Below, piece by piece: positions 35,401 through 47,205 of a stretch of 64,000 nucleotides of DNA. Within the stretch, counting starts at the first letter, position 1; every line of letters begins with the position of its first letter. The DNA is from Corella eumyota (lineage: Eukaryota; Chordata; Ascidiacea; Phlebobranchia; Corellidae). The translations under genes and the position numbers were made by a program. The notes beneath the pieces were generated by a model that was not told the origin of the DNA, did no database searches, and saw only the letters and a list, made by a program, of their open reading frames with translations. The DNA lies in NCBI GenBank assembly GCA_963082875.1, contig OY720097.1, forward strand, positions 6,208,501-6,272,500, written 5' to 3'.

Positions 35401-36684
35401 TCGATTAAAAGTTGTTAAAAACAAACATTTAATGTTAATTTCATTCATTACTATTAATAAACAGTTTTTCTTTAATTTGTATTTCCATTCTATGTTTTTG
35501 GGTTATCTAACTTTATTGTTAATAACTTGTAACTAGTTGTGGGTATGAGTTGTGTGTCAATGAGGCATTGAGCAGATTTGAATTGTGGAAACAAAACTCA
35601 AGTAATCTAAACTCAGACGATGCTTCAACTGTTTTTGCAGCAGGTATACTAAAACATTAATTATGTTTGTGTGTCTTTGGAAGAAATAAAAGCATATTAA
35701 ATATGATCTTTAAATAAATAAAAAAAAATAACAACCTGTTTTTAAATGCCGCAATTTTAAATGAACTGAAACAATTTAAAAATGTTAATTTTTTTTAATT
35801 TTAAGCCTCTGAACATGGTACATTAGAGGATTGGGAAGCCATGTGGGATAAATTTGTTAACTCAACAGATGCTAACGAAAAGCAAAAGTTGCTTTTTGCT
35901 GTTACTATTATAGAAAACTTTAAAAAGATTAGTTTCCTGCAAACTGAATTACTTAGTGGCGAAAACATTAAATCACAGGTAAAATAAGTTTACACAAACC
36001 AATTTTTAACTTCAATATTTACAAAAGCTTTTTTTTATTTTTAGGATCAATCTATGGTAATCAGAGGTCTGACAACTCATGTAATGGGAGCATCTTATAC
36101 ATGGAGTTTTGTAAAGCAACATTGGGCCGAATTTATTAAAGTGAATCCTGTTGCACAGTTCGGGATGCGAAGTATAGTTAGTAACTGTATGAGTAAGTGA
36201 ATTTAAGTATTTTTTATGATTGTAAAAGTGTGAAAGAGGGCAAAAATGGGTATGCTCTTGTGTGAGTTTTCACATTACTATTTTTTTAGTTGAAGTCCGC
36301 AAGTGTCAAGTATGAATTATCTGTAACTAAATATGTATACTTTAAGTTCAATTAAATGACCAAATAAATAATATTATTTACAGTACATGGCCTTTCTTGC
36401 ACAAACTAGTTAAATATCTGCCCAACTATAATATTTTGTAAAGCAAAGCTTATTGTATAAATAATATAAACATTTTTTTTTTGAAATTAGGTCACGTAAT
36501 GGAACCAAGTGATGTAGAGGGGGCCAAAAGTTTTTTTGAAACGAAAGGAATTTCAAATTACAAATACATTAAACAAGCCATCGAAACCTCTCAGATTAAC
36601 TGGTACTGGACTCAAAAAAATTATGCCACAATCAAAAAGTATTTTGAAGATAATGCAAACAGATGGCCAATAAAATTAAATTAA
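29498..36684 (+). CDS. M1 family membrane aminopeptidase, oxytocinase (LNPEP/ERAP) type
   Basis: Zinc aminopeptidase that trims N-terminal residues from peptides outside the cell or in the secretory lumen. Exons: 29498-29631, 30328-30485, 30617-30701, 31009-31450, 32074-32265, 32512-32662, 32884-33063, 33445-33639, 33894-34048, 34175-34243, 34426-34644, 34875-35110, 35232-35384, 35537-35643, 35806-35978, 36045-36192, 36491-36684; 996 residues, all phases fit. It is a type II membrane protein: a cytoplasmic N-terminus of about 65 residues, one membrane segment (about 66-86, [20 protein letters not shown]), then the ectodomain. The substrate loop GAMENWG is at about 388, and the zinc site [10 protein letters not shown] (H424, H428) with the glutamate of WLNEGF follows. 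The block [13 protein letters not shown] and TWT...GFP match LNPEP more closely than APA. The C-terminal half is the ERAP1-like helical domain. ERAP proteins lack this clear anchor, so an LNPEP-like role is favoured. Confidence 0.93.
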
Positions 36685-37977
36685 AAATGTTACAGTATTC
36701 TCAAAAGAATAAATAAGCTTTTGGTTAATGTTTTTATTTAATAGGTTTTCTTTTTTTATGTTGCCAACAATATAGAGCTTTTATTTAAGTTTTTAAAGTG
36801 CCTTTTCCTAATACAACTGTAAATATTTTTAATATTCTGTACACAAAGTTTAATAGTATCTTGAAAGTTTTTTGCAAGAGTTTTCTATTAGTTGCAAGTT
36901 GTGTCTGTTTAAGAGCTATTAAAATAGTCAGCTGAACCATGCATATTATAAAAGATGGTAGTTATTGTTTATTGTGCAACTACTACTTTAATAATTAGGT
37001 TTTTCAATTTGTCAACGTTAACTATTTTGTTTTTTTTTCTTCCACGATTATACAACTGTGTTTTGTTTCTTTGGTGGCAGTTGTTAGGGTTGGGTTATTA
37101 AAATGCAGTGCAATAAAATAAATTTCATGCAAATAAAATTGCAATTATAAAAATTTTATTTTCTGTAATTAAACTTAATTTAAAGTTTATACTTAGACAC
37201 TCTAAAAAAAAACTATTTTGTTGTATCTTAAATTAGGCTAATATGTAACGTAGTTTGATAATATATACAGTATAATACTTGAACCAAAGCTAATAAGTAT
37301 GCATATATTAAACTAATAATAAAACATTTATATATTTATTAAACTACTATTAAAATCACATATTTACATAAAAACACATCAAACGATGATTTTTAAAAGT
37401 GTAAGTATTTACCCATATTAAAACGCAACTAACGTGTCTTAAAGTGGCTTGATAATCTTTACGTACACTTGCCACGTGTGTTTGTTATTCAAATTCAATA
37501 AGGCGCGTTTTTGTAGTGAAGTTTAATTTTGTTATTAGCTTAAAGGTTTAAAATTATTTTTATTTTCCCAAACAAGTGAATTTAAATGAAATTTGGTGAC
37601 TAATAAATGTATGATTTCAGTATGGTTTAAAATAATTGTAATTTTATATTGATCATGGTCCATGGGGGAAAAGTATAAACCCAAACACTTATTTGAAGTC
37701 GAAGTTATTCACTTTTTTCAGGAAACATCACTAACAATGAAACAAAAAAATGAAAATAGAAATAAAGGTAATTACAGTTTATATTTTATTTATACATTTA
37801 AAAAAAAATTAATGTTAAAAAGGGAAAAATGTATACATATGTACAAAGAAATTTAGTAAAGTAAAATTTAATTTTTTTAAATAGAAATGACATAAGTTTG
37901 ATCAAAACTTAAGTTTTGTAAATACGTTGGTGTGTCGTAAATTTGTCTAATGTTTTACATTAGATAATGTATTTTTT
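36685..37977. other. Convergent gap between aminopeptidase and sulfotransferase 3' ends
   Basis: AT-rich. It holds the 3'UTRs of two converging genes. The plus frame 37662-37856 is lysine-rich and not supported. Nothing else recognised. Confidence 0.4.
36708..36713 (+). terminator. Poly(A) signal of the aminopeptidase
   Basis: AATAAA 24 bases after the stop codon, followed by T-rich sequence. Short UTR, typical of a compact genome. Confidence 0.5.
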
Positions 37978-39059
37978 CTAAAAAGTTATAAAATTGGCAT
38001 AAATTTTATATCCAATTACTAAAACGATTATCAGTATTACTAAAATTGTAAATTGAATTTCTTTTTGGATTCTTAACATTGTCGGGTTGACTTTTAGTTG
38101 ATTTTCATATAATTGACCATTAATATTTTTGTGTGGAAATAGCACATTAGGAATATCGAGGTTTAGAAATTCACAAAGTGGTTTCCAGCCTTCTTTAACA
38201 TTGTAGATTAGTAATTTGTTTTTTGGTGCATTCTGTAGGTGTATTGAAAAAAATAAAGTTAAAAATTCTAGGTATTGGTAGGCCTAATTTAAACTTTTAA
38301 AATATGTTTGTACCTGAAGAATGTTTGCAACATGTCTTCTGTACTTCATTTTTGTTAACATTTCATTGTTATGTGGTGGAATAAATGATGTTGCTACTGG
38401 TTTGTCACCAAATGTGACTCTACCTAAAAATGACAAACTTTTTTGTGCTTAATTTATGAAAAAAATTTTGAACCCAGTTTTTAACAGAAGTTTACTTTTA
38501 CAGTTAAAATAGATTTAAAATGGTTTAGTTAAATGACTATTTTTTACCAAAAGAGTCAATAAATCTGCTCATTCTTCTTCCAGTCCATGATAATTTAATC
38601 ATAAACAAACTTAAAGGTGTAAACATGATATTCATTTGTTTCATAAGGCTTATGTACCATGAGTCCACATCTCTTTCAGTGAGAATAATCTTAAGTTTTT
38701 AAAAAGGTTGTGTTGGTTTGCATTTAGAAAGAGACATTTAGTTAAATTGTTACATAATTTGAATGTTATGATAGTTTAACTTTTTTTTTACTTAATAAAC
38801 TGCCTACCTTTGAGTCAGGAAATGCTTTGTGGATTTCATCCCAATAATAACAAGCTGGCATATCTGTCACCACATCCACATTTTCATACATTTCTTTAAA
38901 GTCATTACTACAACCACCATAATTCAATATTTTGTCCCAGTATTGCTCATGATTATCAAAATGGTCAACAAAATCATAAACTTTGTAACCCAAAATCTCT
39001 AAAGCTGATGCCATTGATTTTGTACCAGTTTTTGACATTCCAGCAACTATAATCTTCAT
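37978..39059 (-). CDS. P-loop sulfotransferase-like protein with C-terminal membrane anchor
   Basis: Four exons on the minus strand (39059-38808, 38689-38548, 38423-38314, 38232-37978) give 252 residues with consistent phases. The N-terminus is a PAPS-binding loop, VAGMSKTGTKSM, and the second cofactor motif is ILTERDVDSWYISL with the Arg and Ser expected for the 3'-phosphate site. DMPACYYWDEI and FPDSK fit the Sulfotransfer_4 type of small P-loop protein. The last 25 residues (FTILVILIIVLVIGYKIYANF) form one hydrophobic segment ending at the stop, so the protein is probably tail-anchored with its enzyme domain in the cytosol, or Golgi-held if inserted otherwise. The substrate is unknown. It lies downstream of FBXL4 on the same strand, 0.9 kb apart. 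Confidence 0.82.
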
Positions 39060-39940
39060 TGTAAAAATATCTGATATCCTTAATATAAAACTTGTTTGTT
39101 TTGCTAGAGGACTTTAAAATGTAGTATAAAATCATAAATATACCTGTCTGCGTTATATTTAATAAAATTTAACCTATACAGGAAATGAAGAAAAAGTAAG
39201 TAATGCTTAGGACAGCTGCTTCTAAGAATAGTGTAAGTAAATAACGTGCAGTAAATGTTAATCATTGACCCAGAATGACTTAATGACAGCATAAGTTAAA
39301 AAATATGTTTTTATATAACAGAAAGGTAGGCTTTTCTAAAACTTTTTATTTAAATTTTTTAAAGATTTGTTTGTATGGATAACAGTTTTACAAAAATTTT
39401 ACATATCACAATATTTCTAATATTTTCTTTAATTTCTAATATTTCATAAAAAATAGAAGTTAATTAAAATTTTTTTATTTACCATAATTATTACACTAAA
39501 AGTTGCAGAAAGCTAAAAGTTGTACACCACAAACCCACCCCACATCACTTCGAACATTTATAACAAATATATTAAACACACATTTAAAGGTAATAATATA
39601 AAAACTATGGTGAATGACAATAATATATTTAATAAAATCTAGTCTATATACATATAAAACAAAATGTTCATTTTAATATTTTGCATCTATTGATTGTAAT
39701 TTGACTAAGGTTGTTAAAGAAAAATAAAAAATTTTGAAAAGAAAATGTTTTTACATGAGGATAAGGCGATTATTTAAAAAAAAATTCACAGTCTTTTTTT
39801 ACAATGCATTTACAAAATAACCTTGCCTAAAATAAATAATACTTAAAAACATAAATTAAAATATAAAACATTGATTTTGTTCTATTTACAATTTGTTAGC
39901 AAAAGAAAAAACTATGTACAAAAAGGGAATTGGAATAAAT
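39060..39940. other. Gap between FBXL4 stop and sulfotransferase start
   Basis: AT-rich. It must hold the FBXL4 3'UTR and the sulfotransferase promoter, both on the minus strand. The minus frame 39104-39292 carries no recognisable domain. Confidence 0.4.
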
Positions 39941-42900
39941 TTACTCTTGAAAACTTCGCTTGAATGAAACTTTAGGATATTGTAGCTTTAAACTTTCAAT
40001 TAGGTCAGAGGAAAAAGAAAAGCAGAAAGAAAGATCAATAAATTCTAATGCACTGCAGCTGGTTAAAAGTTTTTCTACAGAAAAGCGAGTGACCAACCTT
40101 GTGCCCAGAACGTCTAATTGTCTGTTGAAAAAAAAAATTAAACAGTTAGCTTTAAATTTAATAAAACTGTGCAAGTGTTATGATATATAGCACACTATTC
40201 TTCTTGCTTAGACTGTTTATGTGTGTTAGCTTAAAAATATATTACTGTTTTTCATTATATTTAGGTGAGCTTTTTAGAGATTGATTTTACCTTAGTTTTG
40301 GACAATAATCAGCTAAATGAATAATTTCAGCATCTGAGACAGTTCGATTTGCAGTAACAAACAACTTTGTTAGGTTGGGTAAACGCTTGGCCATATTAAT
40401 AAAACAACCTGTGTTGCTATGAAGTGCTCCACACCTAGTACAACATGTTAAAATTAATTTATAAATCTTTTTCAAACATTTACTTATTCAAAGACTATCT
40501 AAATCAAAAATATATCTAGATATTACAACAAAGGCCCTTTTTAAATATTGTAAACGGAAATTGCTTTGTATTTACCATCCCAGATCTAATTCTTCTAGAT
40601 AAAAACATTTTGAAGTGATTGCATTTAAACCTTGACTTGTTAAACTTTTTGCTCTCCACAAATCTAGGGTTACAAGTCTAGGGCAGTGTTCGGATAACTC
40701 CATGGCTATTCTGTAAATTTGTTTTAATATTTTCTTGAATGTGTAATGTTGTTGTTTTAAAAGTTTTTATGAGATTTGGTTTAAGTTATGAAGTTGTTCA
40801 ATTTTTTTTTTAATTTGCCTTACCAAGATAATTCTTAGGTGTAATTTTCTGTTTATTTAAAAAAAAATTATTAATATTTGTATATCTGGCTTATATACCT
40901 ATCATAATCTTGTATGCTGTTACAACTACCAATATTGAGGTGTTGAAGTTGTTTGTTGAAATGAATAATACAGATAATCCCAGCATCATCAACCTAATGG
41001 GTATTAAAAAGCAATAAAGATTAGGTGGAAAGAAAGATTGTTTACTATGAGCTTAAATAAAAATATCCTGTATTTAATTGTTACACCAATTTAAAATAAT
41101 TCAGTATGCCTTATGATTTTTTTAAATTTTACCTTTGTTCGATACAAATTAAGAGATTTGAGGTTTTCAAACTTGTGCAGTATTCTTATACCCTCCTCTG
41201 TCAACTTATCACAAGACTGCAAGTCTAAATGACTGACATTTGGTGTGTAATAAACCAAAGTTTGTAGAGTTTCGTCAGCGACACAAGGTGAAGAAGCAAG
41301 GTCGAGGTAATTTAAACAACCGAAGTCACAAGTTTTAAAAAATTTAACTAATTCGTTGGAAGATACCGAATGGCCACCCCCAACCCACCTTAAACTTAAT
41401 GTTTGAACACAACCCTTTATATTTTGACATCGAGCAATGATACTTTGAAATGTGTTATCGGTTATCTGATGCCAATATCTATGCAAATCGAGTGTTGTAA
41501 ACTGAGTTGGGTCATAGCTGTGACTTCGGAAAAGTTTGCAGACTTGGCTTACCCTACAAAAGTCAGGAAATGGTAAAAGACCAAAGATTTTGTTTAAAAT
41601 TTCAGCAGGCAGTAGGTCAAAATTTCCGTTTGGAAATCGATCATCACAAACATCTACATCTGATCCTATTTTCTCCTCCTCATTTTGTACTGGGGTGGTA
41701 AGAGTTTGTGTTGAAATATATTCACATTTCGATTCACTAAAGTTCAAATTCTCCATACTTGAAGAGGGAGAGGAAGAGATCATCAGATTGTTTAGGAATG
41801 AAATTGGAGGATCTACTGAACTTGAACCACTGAAAGCCAATGTTCCTAAACCAGCAAAATAAGTATAGTAAAAGAAAAAGGTCAAGAAAAAAAGTTATAT
41901 TACATTTGACCACCTATTATAAAAAATTAGTATTACATTTTGACATATTTTTATGGGTACTTACCAGTTAACTCCACCGCATCTAACTCTGTATAATATT
42001 CCAGATGTTGGTGGCAAAACTCCAGTCGAATAATTCTTGTCCTGTGTTTAATTTCCTTTAGAATGGGAGCAAACATTCTTGCTTCAAGTGGCAAGTTACT
42101 TGAGGTCTGTGGGCAATCCCATAATACCTCCCAGTGTGTGTATCCAGATTCTAAAGGCAGGGGAATCGCCTTTCCTCTTATATCAGGATCCACCCCAGTA
42201 CCTTTATTATCTTCTCTGCAATAAAAAAGTATGAAGTTTATGTTTTTAAAGTAAAAATGTTTAAATTCTCAAATGCAGCTAGCAGTTTTAATTTAGATAA
42301 ATGTTTTGTATAAAAAATTTAATTATTAATTTTATGTTGTATGTTATTGTTGCTTTTCAGTATGTGGCACCGAGACCAAGTCGTGATTAAAATTGGAAAT
42401 GACATCATCAAGATTAGATCATAATTTATGTTTAAATCATGTTAGCAGTTAATTTTGTTATATCACATCTGTAATAGTAGTTTGTTATGTCAATCAGTAG
42501 TTAAATATGTCATAATTTACCATTTGTAGTGCATAGCTTGTACTGTGTGATTTATATTAAATGGGTTCACTTTTAATTATAAACTCACTTTGGCGTTGTT
42601 TGATCTGGAAACTGTTGGCATAATGCTAGTATTCTAACTATTGCACCAGGATTGTAGGTTTCAAATATTGCTATTGACCATGGAAATACAGGCTCGTTAA
42701 AAACAATGTCAATATAATCTTCACTTTTAAATGGTCTTGCCCTATAATAAAAGTTGTATAGTAAATATGTGATTTTAAGAGGTTGTGCCCTGGGGTGCAA
42801 AAAACAATTGTTTCTTTAGTCATTTATTGGTAATAACAATTATTACCAGCAAAAAATAAGAAGTTTAAGAATAATTATTCTCTTCGTTTTTTTTTACAAT

Positions 42901-43170
42901 TTTTAATAGGCCTAAAAGATTAACTTTTTTTTACCCTGGTCTTGGATCCAATTTCACACTAGAGGGTAAAGTTTTGTTCCACCAATTGCCATAAGTTCTC
43001 ATGACGGCTGCCTGCGTAAAATCTCCATATTTTGGAAAGATTTGTGGTTCACCAATAATGTTGTTAATGGAATACGAAAAACTCCTGGGGTTTTCTGCCC
43101 CATATTGTGAGCTATAATCAATCACACCCACTGCATATTGCTTAATATAACGCGCCTGATTGTGTTTCAT
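39941..43170 (-). CDS. FBXL4: F-box and leucine-rich repeat protein 4
   Basis: Substrate receptor of an SCF ubiquitin ligase; in vertebrates it acts at mitochondria and restrains mitophagy. Exons on the minus strand: 43170-42935, 42741-42589, 42215-41965, 41845-41133, 40993-40899, 40710-40576, 40434-40291, 40121-39941; 635 residues, phases all fit. The N-terminal discoidin-like part has SQYGAENPRSFSY, GDFTQAAVMRTYGNWW and ETYNPGAIVRILAL. The F-box reads LPAEILNKIFGLLPFPDFCRVSQVCK, and the LRRs include LDLQSCDKLT, LDLWRAKSLT and ELDLGW, ending in SFQE much as the human protein ends in SFTQ. An in-frame TAA a few bases before the ATG, after an acceptor near 43212, fixes the start, so the hydrophobic N-terminal mitochondrial signal of the human protein is missing. 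The linker before the F-box is Ser-rich and poorly conserved. Confidence 0.95.
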
Positions 43171-44398
43171 TTTTTATTATACATTTGGAGTTCAAACTCT
43201 CAAAGGCAAACCTGTTTAATAAACGAAAAACAGCGTTTTTTAGTGCTTTCTCGTTACACTACTTTAATATTTATTTTAAATAAACATTTACTTGACCATT
43301 TAATTTTAGACAACTGAAACAGGTAGTAATGGTTAGATGTGGTATTCAACCTTTTTAACGATTTTAATCGATTTCTAGTGACGTAGTTCTGCAAAACTAT
43401 GTTTCTACACTGTAGCTTAGTTTCCTGTTATTGTTTTTCTTCTACGTCATACGAAGCGTCATAAAACAGCTGATATGTTTACGGTGTTGCCAAAAAATAA
43501 ACAATTTTTATTTCATTAAAAAAATTGGTAGGCTTTGGTATATATGATGCAAATACAGTTTTGTTTTGCTTAGGTTGTTGTAATTGTCAGTTTCTTCGTA
43601 ATTTAATGATAATCATAAAAAGAAAATTAAAAAATACTTTTTGTATAACTTTAAATAATACATATTTTTACGGTAATTGGATTTTAAACCATTTACCTAA
43701 ATCGCCTATCAAAATTTAATGCATTGGTAAATTTATTAGCAATACTTTATTTTTTAGCGGTTTTATTTGTAAGCAAGTGTTGGGATTACAATAATTAAGA
43801 TTGTATATGGGTATTGCACCAATGCATAATTCAATAGCAATGCCGAAAGTGCGCCCTAAACTTATATCCTGAAAGACTTCAGCCAATTTAAACACCGGTT
43901 ATAATTTGTTTGTTAAAGATAATATTTGTAAAATCTATTGGAAATTAAAATACGTCCAGCATAAATAACCATCGATCTGAATTTTTAATTACGAACTCAT
44001 GGGCTAAAGAAAAAATTAGCATAAACAAAAAGAAAGTCAATTGCAAATACGGAACGCTTATATTTGGCTGGTCAAAAGGAAATCAATTTTAAGAGAAGTT
44101 TTGTCATCTGAAAAAAAAACGTTTAGCCGATCAGATTAAACGTGTACTTGTAATATTATTCTTTTTGGCTTATGTTCGGATTACACTTCACGTCATGAAC
44201 TGTTTAGCAGGAGAGATTTCATAATCTCTTATTTTAAAATCGTTTGAGTTTATCGGAAAATGATAAATTTACTTTAATTTGATAGCGGGAGACCGAGTAC
44301 TAAAAAAAGGCAGATTTTTAGTAGGTTTTAGTAGCAACTAATCTATACTAGCCTAATCCATATTCATATCATTTATTAGTAAATAGAAATTAATAAAT
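43171..44398. promoter_or_regulatory. Divergent region between FBXL4 and the GPCR
   Basis: Head-to-head spacing of 1.2 kb. Three CRE-like half sites lie on the FBXL4 side (TGACGT at 43379, TACGTCAT at 43443, GCGTCA at 43456), near a CAGCTG E-box. The GPCR side is plain AT-rich sequence. The small plus frame 43525-43719 is not supported as a gene. Confidence 0.4.
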
Positions 44399-46821
44399 AT
44401 GATTGTCAACAACAATACCACTCATTTAGCATATGATGTAAGAATTACTTGGACAATTATAAGGCATGTAGAAATTTGGTTTACCTAATCTTTTGCACAG
44501 GAATGAGAAGTTAGGCAAATAGAAAATAATTTTTAATAAGTTCTTACAATTTATTGTTTTGTATTTTACAGTGTTTTTGGATTGCCTTTAGCTATCGTTC
44601 TTATCGTAGTAATCTTGTTTGGGAATTGTCTATTAATTGCAGCAGTAATTAACTTTCAACGCATGCAAACAGTTCAAAATGTCTTTTTGTGCTCCATGGC
44701 ACTTTCGGATATTTTACTCGCCCTGTTGGTATTGCCCTTGAACCTAACCCGTGACATTTTGGGTTATTGGCCTTTAGGAAACATCATGTGTAAGGTAATT
44801 ATTAATTTTGTATTTTCCAAAACTTGTTTTCGTAGTTAAATCTTAAGTTTGTTTGTTACTGCGTAGGCCTGTTTTACCAACTGGCCCTTGGGTATGGGAA
44901 ATTATTAATAATTCAGTCGACTGTGAAGGATTTACAACTGATTATTTGTTACGTTTAGGGTCTGCTGATGACAGATATATTTCTATGCACTTCCAGTATA
45001 TGGCACATTTGCGTGATCGCAATTAATCGATATTGGGCTACTACTCGAGGCGTACGATTTAGGTAAAAAATTATATAAAATAACTTAACTAGAAAAAAAA
45101 ATTGTTTTATATAATACAATAATAAAATCGATATTAAAACCATTTGTTTGTCAAAATCTTTATTAGATTAATAAGCTTTTTTGTTTTGATTAGCCTTAAT
45201 TATCTCATAGATCTTTATTTTTTGTTATTGATTTTGCTTAATATTTTACCGGTTAAATTCCAACAGCGTATAACTGCCTAGGAAAAATTACGTATTAAAA
45301 AGTATTTTGTAATATTTTTTTTAGAAAGGAGAATACACTTAAACGTGCTTATTGCATGCTTGCACTTGCTTGGATGTGGTCTGGACTAGTTTGCTTTCCG
45401 GCGTTTTTCTTTTCTAAGTCTTTAGGCCAGGTTAATATTTTATATAATGATTTAACGAGGCGACCAGCTAAAAATGTTGTAATGGCACCCAACTTTTACT
45501 AATGTGTTTAAATCTCCAACCGCTATGTAGTTGTGTACTTTCTGGCAAATTAGATATGACTGGCAAATTAGGTATGACCCTACATCTTTTAAAAATTTAA
45601 CAGTGTTGTTTAAATTTCTTTGCTAACACACTTAATGATTAGTTATAGACTTTGTTTATATAAACTGTTTTTGTGTTTTATCAAAAAATTATGATTGATT
45701 CCTTGTTTTAAACCATTGATAGATAAATGAAGAATGTAGACACTCTGATGAGATGTGGTATATTGTTTTTAGTGTCTCCTGTTCTTTTTATATTCCGTTA
45801 ACAATCATGATCATAACCTATGGAAGAATATCATGTATTTTAACCAAGTCTCGGGTAAAATAAAATCAGTTGTTGATCGAATATTAATAATTAAATCGAT
45901 TTTTTTTATTTTTTTGACTTTAATCTTGCTAAATTATTCAGGCCTTATTTGTTTTAAATAAGCTGCAAACAATAAATATTTGTATAATAATATTTCGTTT
46001 TTTATATTTTGCTAAACAAAATTTAATTTTAAAATTTTTTTTACAACATATTTTTGCATATTTTATAATTTCGTTTTATATTTTTTTTATCAGGCTGTAC
46101 CAGATCTTAGGCAAAAACGGCGAAACATGATTTTGGGATTAGTGTTTGGAGCCTTTTTCATTTGCTGGTTCCCATTTTTTCAAACCTATGTAACGTTGAC
46201 TTTCTGCAAATCGTGTCATCTTAATCCAAACATAATGAAATGCATGGAATGGTAATGTAACAATACAAAGCTTTATGGTAAAGTTGAAATTCTTACATTA
46301 AGGCTATAACCAACTTTATTTTACTGTTTTTATTTTTATACTAGGTTTGCATACTGTAATAGTGCCATGAATCCGTTTATTTACAACATAAACAGCAACA
46401 AACGACTTCAAGAAGCATTTTATATTTTGGTTTTAAGAAGGGTACCAAAAAATTCTTTAACCTATTCTAAAAGCAATTTGCAAAACTTTCCGCCTCGTAT
46501 GCACAGTTCAAAGCTTTCCAATCATATATTGAACGATGATGAAGAAGGTACTAACTAACATAATAGCGTGTTGGCCATATCAGGGCGTTGGTTTTGTATT
46601 ACACTGTTAATAATAATTTTTTTTTGAATTTAAGTTGTTATAAACTCGGGTTTAACTTTGTAATTTTTTTAGATTTGAATATCCCGTTATCTGTTCCAAT
46701 ACAAGTAAAAAAAAGATTTTCCTTCTCGCACGATTTTCATCATCCTGTACTTAAAGTTGAAACGTCGAGTAAAAGTCTACCAAATATGAGTCTGAGCAAC
46801 GGATGCGATTTTGAAATTTGA
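44399..46821 (+). CDS. Rhodopsin-class GPCR, biogenic-amine-like
   Basis: Seven-pass cell-surface receptor, probably for a monoamine. Exons: 44399-44478 (tentative), 44572-44794, 44959-45062, 45325-45430, 45723-45854, 46094-46251, 46345-46547, 46673-46821; 384 residues. TM1 has LFGNCLLIAAVI, TM2 LALLVLPL with SMALSD, and TM3 TDIFLCTSSIWHICVIA with the amine-binding Asp 3.32. TM5 is SFYIPLTIMIITYGRI, TM6 FFICWFPFF, TM7 FAYCNSAMNPFIYN. The DRY motif is NRY. The third inner loop is short (about 15-20 residues). The first exon needs the donor at 44479 to keep frame and gives an N-terminus with an N-glycosylation site (MIVNNNTTH); the alternative is a two-codon start at 44433 spliced at 44437. Adrenergic, dopamine D1-like, octopamine/tyramine or trace-amine types cannot be separated by eye. 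Confidence 0.87.
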
Positions 46822-46906
46822 TTGCGAAAAAATTGTGAAACAAATGTAGAAGTTCTTTTTTATTGTTTAATTTTTCTTTTTTGCCCTGGTTAATTTTTTC
46901 TTTGTA

Positions 46907-46912
46907 AATAAA
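46907..46912 (+). terminator. Poly(A) signal of the GPCR
   Basis: AATAAA 86 bases after the GPCR stop codon, after a T-rich run. Confidence 0.45.
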
Positions 46913-47044
46913 TTTAAACTAACAAAATGTAAAATTTAATAATTCATTTCGCAAGTTGGCGCTACTGTGCTAAATCAGTTAACTTAGCTCAAAAGAGTGA
47001 CAACAGCACATTCTTGTCAAAAATATAAAACATTTCTTATAATT

Positions 47045-47205
47045 GGATGATGTGGTTTATTGCTTATGGCACCCAGCTATAAATCAAAAGGTATCAGGTT
47101 CGAACCGCGCAACAGTAATACATCAACAGCCAAAAGCTCGTCGTTCATGGATATCTTAAGCTTGTCCTTCTAATGGGACACGCTTATCTTAAAAATATAA
47201 AATTT
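47045..47205 (+). mobile_element. SINE-like, tRNA-derived element
   Basis: A tRNA-like head has a B box GGTTCGAACC at 47097-47106 and a weaker A-box-like TGTGGTTTATTG about 45 bases earlier. It is followed by a body that is GC-richer than the surroundings and ends in an A-rich stretch. No second copy is present in this window, so the call rests on the promoter boxes. Confidence 0.45.

Noticed and set aside
37662-37856. 64-codon plus-strand frame in the convergent gap
   Set aside because: Lysine-rich, short, and placed in 3'UTR sequence; a splice-like GGTAAT inside gives no exon partner.
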